Source of the DNA: Armatimonadota bacterium
GTDB taxonomy: Bacteria > Armatimonadota > Fimbriimonadia > Fimbriimonadales > Fimbriimonadaceae
Assembly (NCBI GenBank): GCA_020161505.1
Contig: JAIUNY010000004.1
Span: forward strand, 1-64,000
Length of the DNA stretch: 64,000 nucleotides
Direction of reading: 5' to 3'
Positions within the stretch are counted from its first letter, which is position 1. The number at the start of each line of letters is the position of its first letter. The position numbers were made by a program, and so were the translations under genes. Positions 15,780 to 23,369 of the stretch are shown one piece after another. A model generated the notes under the pieces. That model worked only from the letters and a program-made list of their open reading frames with translations, made no database searches and had not been told where the DNA came from.

Positions 15780-16703
15780 ATGCTGGTTCACTTTGGCGTA
15801 GACCTCTTGCACCCGGAATGGCAGGAAGCTGTGGTGTGCATTGGCACTTTTGATAGCGTCCATCGAGGCCATCGCGCCCTCATTGAGCGATCTGTCGCGA
15901 TTGCCGCAGAAGAGCGGGTTCCAAGCGTCGTGGTGACCTTCGATCGCCACCCCGCAGCAACCCTGGCTCCAGAAAAGTGTCCGCCCGCCATCGCCACCCT
16001 GGAACAAAACGTCTGGCGGATGCGCGAGGCGGGTGCGAGCGTCTGCGTCATCCTTGCCTTCGATCATCATCTCGCCGAGATGACCGCGACCGACTTTCTG
16101 AACCACATTCTCATCAATAAACTTCGAGCGAAACAGCTCGTGGTCGGCCACGATTTTGCTCTCGGCAAAGGGAGGGAAGGCACGACGGACTGGCTCGCCC
16201 AACATCTGCCCACCGAAGTCCTTGAGCCAGTCACCCACCAGGGAGAGCGAGTGAGCAGCTCGGCGATTCGACGCGCCATTGCCGAGGGCCGCGTCGCCGA
16301 CGCGGCTGAAATCCATGGACGGCCCTATTCCGTGAGAGGAGTGGTGGTCAAAGGCCAGCAGCTCGGCCGCACCATCGGATTCCCCACCCTCAACATTGCG
16401 CGATCGAGCGCGCAGATCGTGCCGCAAGATGGTGTCTACGCTGGCGTTGCCCACACGCGCACGGGCAAGTTCGCCGCCGCGATCAGCGTCGGCATGAGAC
16501 CCGTCGTTCAAGGCAAAGCCCGCACCATCGAGGCATACCTGCTGGACTACCCCGGCGATGAGCTCTATGGGCAAACCGTCGAGGTTGGCTTCCATCATCA
16601 CCTCCGCGATGAATGGTCTTTTCCAAGCCTAGAAGAATTGAAGGTTCAGATCGAACGGGATGTTGCCGAAACAAGGGAACGGATCACTCCCATTTTGAGT
16701 TAG
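15780..16703 (+). CDS. ribF: Bifunctional riboflavin kinase / FAD synthetase
   Basis: 307 residues from ATG 15780 (MLVHFGVDLL), the normal length; an in-frame ATG at 15654 adds 42 residues without family character. N-terminal FMN adenylyltransferase domain: IGTFDSVHRGHRALIE (nucleotidyltransferase HxGH-like loop), VTFDRHPAATL, and SSSAIRRAIAEGRV near the domain end. C-terminal riboflavin kinase barrel: GRPYSVRGVVVKGQQLGRTI then GFPTLN. It makes FMN and FAD from riboflavin and ATP in the cytosol. The response-regulator gene begins 20 bp downstream and may share the transcript. Confidence 0.94.
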   Translation: MLVHFGVDLLHPEWQEAVVCIGTFDSVHRGHRALIERSVAIAAEERVPSVVVTFDRHPAATLAPEKCPPAIATLEQNVWRMREAGASVCVILAFDHHLAEMTATDFLNHILINKLRAKQLVVGHDFALGKGREGTTDWLAQHLPTEVLEPVTHQGERVSSSAIRRAIAEGRVADAAEIHGRPYSVRGVVVKGQQLGRTIGFPTLNIARSSAQIVPQDGVYAGVAHTRTGKFAAAISVGMRPVVQGKARTIEAYLLDYPGDELYGQTVEVGFHHHLRDEWSFPSLEELKVQIERDVAETRERITPILS

Positions 16704-16723
16704 CATCAACTCAGGAGCTTTCA

Positions 16724-17443
16724 TTGACCGATACCGCTGTTCAACAGATTTCCGCCCTCGTGATTGAGGACGACGCGGCTATTCGCCACATGCTCAGCGT
16801 GGCCTTGCAGGACACCGAGTTTAAGCTCTTCGAGGCCGCCACCGGGCGAGCCGGGCTCGAAAATGTCACCAAGCGCCAACCGGAAGTCATCCTCCTCGAT
16901 CTCGGTCTGCCTGACCAAGATGGACTCGGAATCGTCAAGAGCCTGCGGACTTGGTCGCGTGTGCCCATCATCATCATCTCGGCGGAAGGTGACGAGTTTC
17001 GGAAAGTGGAGGCCCTCGAAGCAGGTGCCGACGACTACGTCACCAAACCGTTTGGTGTCAACGAGCTCCTTGCTCGGATGAGAGTGGCCTGGCGTCGCAC
17101 CAAAGAGAGCGGAGTGGCTCAAGATCAGCCCATCCTGCGATTCGGCGATGTTGAAGTGGATCAAGTGGGGCGCACGGTCACCAAAGCTGGTCTGAACATT
17201 CACCTGTCGCCCATCGAATTCCGACTGCTCACGATGCTGGCAAGCCATGCCGGGAGAGTGGTGACGCACCGGCAAATCCTCAACGAAGTCTGGGGGAGCG
17301 AGTACGCCGATGAAGCCCAGTATCTGCGGGTCTACGTGGGATATCTCCGCAAGAAACTCGAGGACGATCCTTCGCGCCCAAGCTTGATCCTCACCGAGCC
17401 CCGCATTGGCTACCGCTTGCAAGCGGATCCCTCGCGTTCCTAA
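16724..17443 (+). CDS. OmpR/KdpE-type DNA-binding response regulator
   Basis: 239 residues from TTG 16724, preceded by AGGAG at 7-bp spacing; an ATG at 16613 lies inside ribF and is rejected. Receiver domain: VIEDDAAIRH acidic pair, phospho-acceptor Asp59 in VILLDLGLPDQDG, switch Ser in IIIISAEGD, and Lys in ADDYVTKPFG. C-terminal winged helix (HLSPIEFRLLTMLASHAGRV, VYVGYLRKKLEDD, EPRIGYRLQ) is closest in style to KdpE. Its likely partner is the convergent kinase gene at 17440-18705, whose stop overlaps this gene's by 4 bp. No kdpFABC genes are in the window, so a role in K+ control is not claimed. Confidence 0.92.
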   Translation: MTDTAVQQISALVIEDDAAIRHMLSVALQDTEFKLFEAATGRAGLENVTKRQPEVILLDLGLPDQDGLGIVKSLRTWSRVPIIIISAEGDEFRKVEALEAGADDYVTKPFGVNELLARMRVAWRRTKESGVAQDQPILRFGDVEVDQVGRTVTKAGLNIHLSPIEFRLLTMLASHAGRVVTHRQILNEVWGSEYADEAQYLRVYVGYLRKKLEDDPSRPSLILTEPRIGYRLQADPSRS

Positions 17444-18705
17444 GACGGCTGGAGCTGAGGGTGCGCGATGGGCAGGGTCACCGTCACGGTCGTGCCGCGC
17501 CCCGGGCCAGGGCTCTCCGCCCGTACCGATCCTCCGTGCTCCGCCACAAGTTGATCCACAATCGAGAGTCCCAGACCGAGCCCCGCCTGGCGAGGTGTCC
17601 CTGGGCCAGATATTTGGCGGAATCGGTCGAAAATGTGGGCAAGCTGATCCGCCGGAATGCCAATTCCGTTGTCCTGAACCGCGACTTCAACCCGCTCCCC
17701 GACCTCGCGAATCGAGATCCGGATTTCTGAACCTTCTTCGGAGTATTTGAGGCTGTTCGACACCAGATTCGAAAAGATCTGAATCAGCCGCAGGGCATCG
17801 CCTCGAACAAAGCAGGGCTCTCCGTCTCTTGGCCCCAAGATGTGCTTGCCTTGCTGGATCGCCATGGCTTCGTGGGCCCCGATCACGTCGGCAATCGACT
17901 CTTGAAGATCAATGATCTCCATGTGCATCTTGAGCTGACCCGTGACAATGCGGCTCATATCGAGCAAATCTTCGACGAGATGCGCTTGCTGACGCGCCGC
18001 TTTTTCGATCGCCTCCATCCCGTCGAGGACTTTCTCGTCAGTTGCCTGAGTTTTCAGAATCTCTGTCCAACCGATGATCGAGGTGAGCGGTGTGCGGAGC
18101 TCATGCGAGAGCGTCGCCACAAATTCGTCCTTGCGCTTGCTCTCCTGTTCGGCGCTGTTTCGTCGGGCTCGTTCCTCCGCGAGAAGGGCGAGCTGGGCTT
18201 GTTCCAACTGACGCTGGGCGTCCTCCGACGCGGCAAGGGCATCGGAAGCCTGCTGGCGTTTTACCAACAGCACATTGCTGACCCAGGAAACAAAGAGCCA
18301 GATGCTCCCAATTCCGACCACGGAGATCCAGGAGGAAATGTCTGGAATCCAAAAACTTCGCTCCGGAGGCAAGATGTAGTAGACGCCCAGAGTCAGCCCC
18401 AAAAGGCTCGCCACCACACCAGGCCAGAATCCACCGATCGTCGCGGCAATCACGACGGGGAGAGTGTAGAACACGAGGTGTGACTTGTCGCCCGCGTACT
18501 CACGAATTCCGAATCGGAATGCCGTGATCACCCACGGCAACACCAGGGCCGCCATGTAGGCCGCCCGCAAGCTTTGCCAACGGCTCTCCTGCCCGCGCAA
18601 GGATCGATCTTGTGAAACCGGTTCGATGGATTCAAGATACCGGGTTTTGAGAGTGTGGGCGAATCGGCTTGCGCTGGTTTTCCGGAGAGGGTAAACCCGC
18701 AGCAT
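17440..18705 (-). CDS. Membrane sensor histidine kinase with KdpD-like (DUF4118) transmembrane module
   Basis: About 421 residues if started at ATG 18705; the real start is uncertain (the frame is open to 18798). A hydrophobic region with about four membrane segments (YMAALVLPWVITAFRFGI, LVFYTLPVVIAATIGGFW, VVASLLGLTLGVYYIL, ISVVGIGSIWLFVSWVSNVL) fits the KdpD-type DUF4118 module; the large KdpD/Usp cytosolic N-terminus is absent. A coiled linker leads to HisKA (His201 in TLSHELRTPLTSIIGW) and HATPase: N box FSNLVSNSLKYS, G1 VQDNGIGIPADQ, F box IFDRF, G2 GLGLGLSIVDQL. Probable partner of the convergent response regulator. Its start nearly coincides with that of the divergent oxidoreductase (18704), so each promoter would lie in the other's coding region. 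Confidence 0.87.
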   Translation of the reverse strand: MLRVYPLRKTSASRFAHTLKTRYLESIEPVSQDRSLRGQESRWQSLRAAYMAALVLPWVITAFRFGIREYAGDKSHLVFYTLPVVIAATIGGFWPGVVASLLGLTLGVYYILPPERSFWIPDISSWISVVGIGSIWLFVSWVSNVLLVKRQQASDALAASEDAQRQLEQAQLALLAEERARRNSAEQESKRKDEFVATLSHELRTPLTSIIGWTEILKTQATDEKVLDGMEAIEKAARQQAHLVEDLLDMSRIVTGQLKMHMEIIDLQESIADVIGAHEAMAIQQGKHILGPRDGEPCFVRGDALRLIQIFSNLVSNSLKYSEEGSEIRISIREVGERVEVAVQDNGIGIPADQLAHIFDRFRQISGPGTPRQAGLGLGLSIVDQLVAEHGGSVRAESPGPGRGTTVTVTLPIAHPQLQPS

Positions 18706-19675
18706 GTCTCTTCGCATCGCTTTTGTCGGCACGGCCCACATCCACACCCCAGGATTTCTGAACGCCCTGAAGGAGCGAGACGCCACGCTCGTCGGCATTT
18801 GGGATCACGATGCCCCGAGAGCAGCTGCAAACTCCGAGAAAACCGGTGCCCCGATGATGGCGCTCGATGATCTGCTCACCCAGCCGAACCTGGACGGCAT
18901 CATCATCTGCAGCGAGACGAACCGTCACCCGGAGCTTGTGGAAGCAGCGGTGAAGCTCGGCAAGCCGGTTTTTGTCGAAAAGCCTATGGGAGCCAGCGGC
19001 AAGGATTCGCAGAAGATCGCGCGGCTTTTTGAAGAGTCGGGCTGCGTGTTTCAGACCGGTTACTTCTCCCGAGGAATGGCACAGACGCAAACGCTCCGCA
19101 AGCTCCTCGCTGAGAAAGCATTCGGCACCGTGACGCGCGTTCGCATGAGCAATTGCCACAGCGGCGCGCTTGGCGGATGGTTCGATACTGACTGGCGCTG
19201 GATGGCGGATCGTGAGAAGTCGGGCGTCGGAGCTTTTGGCGATCTGGGCACCCACGTTCTCGACCTGATGCTCTGGTGCTTCGGCGAAGTTGAAGCCGTG
19301 ACCGGAACTCTCAGCATGGGGACGGCACGATACGAGGGTTGCGACGAGTACGGCGAGGCTCTCATCAAGTTCAAAAGCGGGGTCATCGGCACCCTCGCCG
19401 CCGGGTGGAACGACGTCGCCGACCCGGTTCGTGTCCAAGTTTGTGGCACCGAAGCTCACTTTATCTGGGGCTCCGAGGTAAAGGTCGCCGGTGAGGACGG
19501 GAAGTTCGCCGAAGTCGAACTCGCTCCTGGAGTTCCCGCAGGCCTCAACTCTTTCCTCGATCACTTGGAAGGCAAGCCGGCCGAGCTGGTCACCGCCGCC
19601 GAAGCCGCCGAGCGCGACCGCGTGATGTCCGCGATCTACGAAGCCGCCGAAGCCTCCAAGTGGATCAAACTGTAA
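18704..19675 (+). CDS. Gfo/Idh/MocA-family NAD(P)-dependent oxidoreductase
   Basis: 323 residues. The N-terminal Rossmann fold starts MSLRIAFVGTAHIHTPGF; the family EKP motif is in GKPVFVEKPMGASGKD (about 88-104), and the C-terminal substrate domain has WRWMADREKSGVGAFGDLGT then HVLDLMLWCFGEVEAV, with catalytic-type Asp/His. These enzymes oxidise or reduce sugars, inositols or related polyols, often in catabolic clusters; here no transporter or sugar operon is adjacent, so the substrate is open. GGAGAGGG upstream is a distant SD candidate. Followed by a hairpin terminator. Confidence 0.9.
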   Translation: MSLRIAFVGTAHIHTPGFLNALKERDATLVGIWDHDAPRAAANSEKTGAPMMALDDLLTQPNLDGIIICSETNRHPELVEAAVKLGKPVFVEKPMGASGKDSQKIARLFEESGCVFQTGYFSRGMAQTQTLRKLLAEKAFGTVTRVRMSNCHSGALGGWFDTDWRWMADREKSGVGAFGDLGTHVLDLMLWCFGEVEAVTGTLSMGTARYEGCDEYGEALIKFKSGVIGTLAAGWNDVADPVRVQVCGTEAHFIWGSEVKVAGEDGKFAEVELAPGVPAGLNSFLDHLEGKPAELVTAAEAAERDRVMSAIYEAAEASKWIKL

Positions 19676-19730
19676 GTTTCGTCCAGATTGCTGCCGTTTT
19701 CTCGGAGTGATTCCGATCCGTCCGCTGCTT

Positions 19731-19757
19731 ACCGTTCTCCTCTAAGAGGAGAACGGT
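19731..19757 (+). terminator. Rho-independent terminator after the oxidoreductase
   Basis: A 13-bp inverted repeat ACCGTTCTCCTCT / AGAGGAGAACGGT with almost no spacer (the loop must open the innermost pairs), followed by CTT. It lies 56 bp after the oxidoreductase stop. The rest of 19676-19845 shows no gene. Confidence 0.65.
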
Positions 19758-19845
19758 CTTCCCCCACCCAGCCTTGAGCACCCCGACCTTGGTCGGCGGA
19801 ATCCTGATCAAAGAGCCTGGCACTGCCTCCTCGAAACGGCCCGAC

Positions 19846-20394
19846 TTATTTCGATCCAGGCACTGGATCAGGCTCGTCGGCACCGGGGATGAAAGGTTCG
19901 TAGTGCGCGCCTTCTTTCCCGATCAGTTCAGGATTGATGACTAAAGCTGTTGTTTCCGTCATCTCCTTCGTCACGCGATGCCGGTACTTGAACAGCTTGT
20001 CGATCTCTTCCTCGATCATCAAGGTGTTGATGAGCTTGCGGAAGGGGCCGCCGGGCGGCGTGTAGGTCACGGTGTCGCGCAGGATCGTCTCGCCCTCTGA
20101 GTCGATGAACTCATGGCGATGTGTCCAGCTTTTGAAGGGAGACTTGATCGCAGTATCGGTGAAGCCATGGGGCGGCTGAACCCCGTGAATCTTGGCTTTC
20201 CACACAATTTTCAGCCCAAACTTCTTGGTCTGAATGATGTGGATCGCGCCTTCGCGAACTGCATTGTCCTTGCTGAGCAGCGTCACCTCCTGCCCGGGAG
20301 GCGTCAAAATTTTCAGGGCGTCGGCTGAACTGTGGAAGTCCCAGACCTTCTGCACCGGCGCCAAGATTCGAGTTTCGTAAACCTTGGTAACCAT
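19846..20394 (-). CDS. SRPBCC (START/polyketide-cyclase-like) ligand-binding protein
   Basis: 182 residues. The opening YETRILAPVQKVWDFHSSAD is the start of the SRPBCC/Bet v1-like fold; later LTPPGQEV, SWTHRHEFIDSEGETILRDT and TYTPPGGPFRKLI match the beta-sheet of the family branch often annotated as cell-division inhibitor/cyclase-like (seen also at the N-terminus of SulA-like epimerase fusions). These proteins bind hydrophobic ligands in a deep cavity; no catalytic function is evident. The C-terminal 25 residues are Pro/Glu-rich. Stands alone, with a weak SD. Confidence 0.8.
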   Translation of the reverse strand: MVTKVYETRILAPVQKVWDFHSSADALKILTPPGQEVTLLSKDNAVREGAIHIIQTKKFGLKIVWKAKIHGVQPPHGFTDTAIKSPFKSWTHRHEFIDSEGETILRDTVTYTPPGGPFRKLINTLMIEEEIDKLFKYRHRVTKEMTETTALVINPELIGKEGAHYEPFIPGADEPDPVPGSK

Positions 20395-20466
20395 CTCCTT
20401 CAGTGTACGAAGAAATCGTCACCTTCGGAAGCAAAACTTAGCCGATTTTCCGGGAATCTGAGTCGT

Positions 20467-20892
20467 TCAGCACCCGTATGATCCATCCGGATTTTCGGGG
20501 CGACGCAAGGCCATCAGACGATTTTCGCTCGTGAAGCCAAACTGCTCGTAAAGCGTGTGGGCATCCTTCGTCCCCAGGGTGACCAATCGGAGCCCGCTCA
20601 CTTCCTCGTGATCCAAGCAGGCGCGCATAAGCGCCTTTCCGATCCCCTGCCCGCGATGATCCGGATGAACCATCACATCGCAAATCCAGGCATGGGTGGC
20701 TCCATCCGTGATGACCCGAGCAAACCCGACCTGATCCTGACCCAGGAAGGCGCTCAGGCACAAAGAGCGATCCCAGCTTCTCCGCGCGGTTTCCTCCGGA
20801 CGATGGCTCGCCCAGTAGGAAACTCGGAGCCATTCCAGCACCAGCGACTCGTCCATCCGATCCCGATCCCACGTCAATTCGAGGCCATCCAT
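20467..20892 (-). CDS. GNAT-family N-acetyltransferase
   Basis: 141 residues from ATG 20892 (MDGLELTWDRD); an in-frame start at 21045 would lie inside the upstream gene. The acetyl-CoA binding motif A is clear: VMVHPDHRGQGIGKALMRAC (about 71-90), followed by LRLVTLGTKDAHTLYEQFGF, the usual motif B. SYWASHRPEETARRSWDRSL resembles GNATs with 'sensory' short N-termini. It transfers acetyl from acetyl-CoA to an amine; substrate unknown. It starts 20 bp after the DUF5916 gene's end and may be read through from it. Confidence 0.88.
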   Translation of the reverse strand: MDGLELTWDRDRMDESLVLEWLRVSYWASHRPEETARRSWDRSLCLSAFLGQDQVGFARVITDGATHAWICDVMVHPDHRGQGIGKALMRACLDHEEVSGLRLVTLGTKDAHTLYEQFGFTSENRLMALRRPENPDGSYGC

Positions 20893-20912
20893 GAGCCCAT
20901 TTTGACGAAGAA

Positions 20913-22880
20913 TCAGTACTTGACGGTGATGGGAACCACGGCCTTGATGACCAATCGGTTCTGGAACGAATCTGCTCGAGGATCGCCGACGAGCACGAAA
21001 TACTCCGCTCCCTTGCCTCCGCTCAGGCGGTAGCTGAGATACCAATTCCAGCGATCATCCTCGTACACCGCTCGACCGCCGACCGCCTCCAGACGATTGA
21101 AATCGTAGTTCGCGGAGATGATGTATTGCGTCTGCCACGTGGTGTGGTCGATGAACTCGGCACCGGCATTCAGTTGTAGCCGATTCAGGGGGCGCCAGCG
21201 GAAATCGACTTCATAGCTCTCGAAGTTCTCGTTGCGGAACGTGCCCTTTGCGTACTCAAATCCGAGCCCGTTGTAGGGGTTGTTGTAGGGGTATCCCATC
21301 CCGATTTCGAACGAATGATCGGCGAACTGCTCGAACTTATCCCACTCGATGCTTCCCCCGATGGCAAAGCCGTTCTTGAGGTTCACACTGCCGTAGATGT
21401 CCAGGCCATCGCGATAGAAATCCCCACCGTGACGAACATAGCTGCGTCCGCCAAAACCGTATTCAAAGGAGTTGACTGGTCCACTCGACGGAGTGGCATC
21501 TGCGTTGTAAAAAAGGCTCGCTCCGTAGTAGTTTCGCTCCGAGGAAAAACCGAGCCACGGATTGAAGTCGGCGCTCACCTGGGAAAGATCCAGGCTGATG
21601 TATTGAGAGCCCTTGTTATAGGAGACCCCCATGCTGTTGCGAATCCCGCTGCCCCGGTTTTGGTCGTCTGAGAGTTGGTTGGTGCTGTAGACCTCGAGGT
21701 CACCGACGCGGTCGAAGTAGTTCAGCATCACGCCGTTGCTGTTTCGGCCTTCCTGGAGGTTGCCGACATAGGCAAACTGGAACTGCTGCTCGGGCTTGGG
21801 TCGAACCCCAACCGAGACCACGTTCGCGATCTGGTTGCCGAAGTTAAAGGTGCTCAGAGCCCCCACCGTGATGTCCTCGCCGATTGTGCCGTAGAGTTTA
21901 AGACCAGCGTCGAACGAGCGGATCCGCTGGGACGCAAACAGCCGTTGCTCAAAACCTGTTCTGATATAGTCGTTACCTTCCTGGAAGAAGGGGCGGTTCT
22001 CGCTCGCCAGTCGCTCGAAATAGCTGAAATCGAGCGACAAAATGGACGACTCGATGTTTCGGAAGTCTGGATTCACCGTTCCGACCAGAGACAGAGTCTC
22101 GCCGATACTCGTTTTGAAGTCGAGTCCGGCGTCGTTGATCGGCTTCTCGCCTTCTTGGATTCCGGAGACTCCGTACGGCAGTAGGTTCAGGACGCGGCTT
22201 CGGTCGACGGCGGGGACTTGCACACCCTGCCAAACTGGGATGTTCTCTGCTCGATTGTTCGTAAACTTGTAACTGTACGTATTGCTCTTGTTGCTTCGGA
22301 ACCAGTTGACGTTGAACCGCATGTCCCGCTGGCCCATCGGAGGCATGTTCATGATCGCCCACGGGATGCGCATTTCGGCTTCCCAGCCCGTTTCCGTCAC
22401 GCGCCCGTTGGCGAGGATCTCGCCCAGCCACTCGGTTTTGGCGGCTCGACCTCCGCTCAAACTGATGCTTGTCGCTCCATTGGAGTTGGTGCCAAAGCTG
22501 TTGAAGTTGCTCGCGTTGCCAAACGGGTCGATATCCAACCGGACATTGTCGTTTCCGCTCAGGCCGACGTTCTGTCGATACTCCTGCCGAACCACTTTGC
22601 GGGGGTCGGTTTTGAATCGGGCGGCCAAATAGACTGCTTTGTCCGTGTAAACCAGCCAGAACTCCCCGAATTCATCCGAGGCCAGGTTGGTGTCCTTATC
22701 CGAAAAACCTTCGCCTCGGGCTTCCGCAGGGTACTCGTTCGGCTCAATTTTGCCGTCGATGACCGGTGCCTGAGCGACCTTGACCGCCTTCAGATCGGGC
22801 TGGGCGACCGCCATGGTCACCACGCTTGTCGCCATCGCGGCGCACACGAACCCCCTACGAATCCAAAACTGTCCCAACAT
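20913..22880 (-). CDS. Exported DUF5916-type protein: carbohydrate-binding-like domain plus outer-membrane barrel
   Basis: 655 residues from ATG 22880 (MLGQFWIRRGFVCAAMA); a GTG five codons earlier is possible. Signal peptide to about TMAVAQ, then a CBM9-like N-terminal sandwich (APVIDGKIEPNEYP, WLVYTDKAVYLAARF, NDNVRLDIDPFGN, WEAEMRIPWAIM), the arrangement of DUF5916 proteins. The remaining about 400 residues alternate aromatic/polar strands (EYGFGGRSYVRHGGDFY, YEVDFRWRPLNRLQLNAG) and look like an outer-membrane beta-barrel. Role unknown; the family is common in diderm soil bacteria. Divergent from the secA leader ORF. Confidence 0.8.
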   Translation of the reverse strand: MLGQFWIRRGFVCAAMATSVVTMAVAQPDLKAVKVAQAPVIDGKIEPNEYPAEARGEGFSDKDTNLASDEFGEFWLVYTDKAVYLAARFKTDPRKVVRQEYRQNVGLSGNDNVRLDIDPFGNASNFNSFGTNSNGATSISLSGGRAAKTEWLGEILANGRVTETGWEAEMRIPWAIMNMPPMGQRDMRFNVNWFRSNKSNTYSYKFTNNRAENIPVWQGVQVPAVDRSRVLNLLPYGVSGIQEGEKPINDAGLDFKTSIGETLSLVGTVNPDFRNIESSILSLDFSYFERLASENRPFFQEGNDYIRTGFEQRLFASQRIRSFDAGLKLYGTIGEDITVGALSTFNFGNQIANVVSVGVRPKPEQQFQFAYVGNLQEGRNSNGVMLNYFDRVGDLEVYSTNQLSDDQNRGSGIRNSMGVSYNKGSQYISLDLSQVSADFNPWLGFSSERNYYGASLFYNADATPSSGPVNSFEYGFGGRSYVRHGGDFYRDGLDIYGSVNLKNGFAIGGSIEWDKFEQFADHSFEIGMGYPYNNPYNGLGFEYAKGTFRNENFESYEVDFRWRPLNRLQLNAGAEFIDHTTWQTQYIISANYDFNRLEAVGGRAVYEDDRWNWYLSYRLSGGKGAEYFVLVGDPRADSFQNRLVIKAVVPITVKY

Positions 22881-22950
22881 AGTTCCCACGGTCACTACAG
22901 TTATGGTGAAGGAAATGTTTCCCGTCCCTTAGGTGTTTGGGCCTTTGAAC

Positions 22951-22956
22951 TATAAT
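22951..22956 (+). promoter_or_regulatory. Consensus -10 box for the leader-secA transcript
   Basis: A perfect TATAAT (followed by G) 17 bp before ATG 22973. No convincing -35 is seen 16-18 bp upstream. Because the hexamer overlaps the first in-frame ATG (22955), a start at 22973 would be the one actually transcribed. Confidence 0.4.
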
Positions 22957-22972
22957 GTATCTCATCAAGCGC

Positions 22973-23278
22973 ATGTGGAATTGGCTTCCCGCGTTGCTCC
23001 TTTTGGTGGTTCAGGGTTCGGCGAATCCTGAGGCTCTGCAGCATCGTGCCGATCTCCTGCGCTACCTGGCCAGCCATCCGCAAGTCTTCAGCATCTCGCT
23101 GAAGTCGGTGCAAGAGGCGCGGTCTGACGAATCCAGCACGAGCGCGGAATCTTCTCGCGCGCAAACCGTGCTGTCTTCGGTGGTCTGCCTCTACCCGTGC
23201 GACACCGTGCTGGCGATCCCCTCGGGGCTCGGCACGTGCCTCAATCCCCGTGATGGACCTCGCGATCACCGCGCCTAA
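22973..23278 (+). CDS. Small secreted protein upstream of secA, candidate secretion-monitoring leader
   Basis: 101 residues from ATG 22973 (ATG 22955 would give 107). A strong signal sequence (MWNWLPALLLLVVQGSA) is followed by a short mature part with LRYLASHPQVF, a Ser-rich stretch, two Cys (VVCLYPCDTV) and a polar end NPRDGPRDHRA. It is the only gene between its promoter and secA, 91 bp away. The layout (short secreted leader directly before secA) is that of SecM in enterobacteria. No SecM arrest motif (FxxxxWIxxxxGIRAGP) is present, and the C-terminal Pro/Arg/Asp-rich stretch is only suggestive. A GCGCC/GGCGC hairpin straddles its stop codon (23271-23285). It could equally be an ordinary small exported protein. 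Confidence 0.55.
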   Translation: MWNWLPALLLLVVQGSANPEALQHRADLLRYLASHPQVFSISLKSVQEARSDESSTSAESSRAQTVLSSVVCLYPCDTVLAIPSGLGTCLNPRDGPRDHRA

Positions 23279-23369
23279 CCGGCGCCTCTCCTCCTGATCG
23301 CTCCGGGGCCGATTGCGCCTCCTCGTCGGGCAGAGCTTCTGCTCTCCAACTACACCAACCGACACAACC

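Noticed and set aside
17440-18705. Naming the two-component pair kdpD/kdpE
   Set aside because: The kinase lacks the KdpD and Usp cytosolic domains and no kdpFABC genes are nearby.
22973-23278. Annotation of the leader ORF as SecM itself
   Set aside because: The SecM arrest sequence is absent and the organism is probably far from enterobacteria; only position and a signal peptide are shared.
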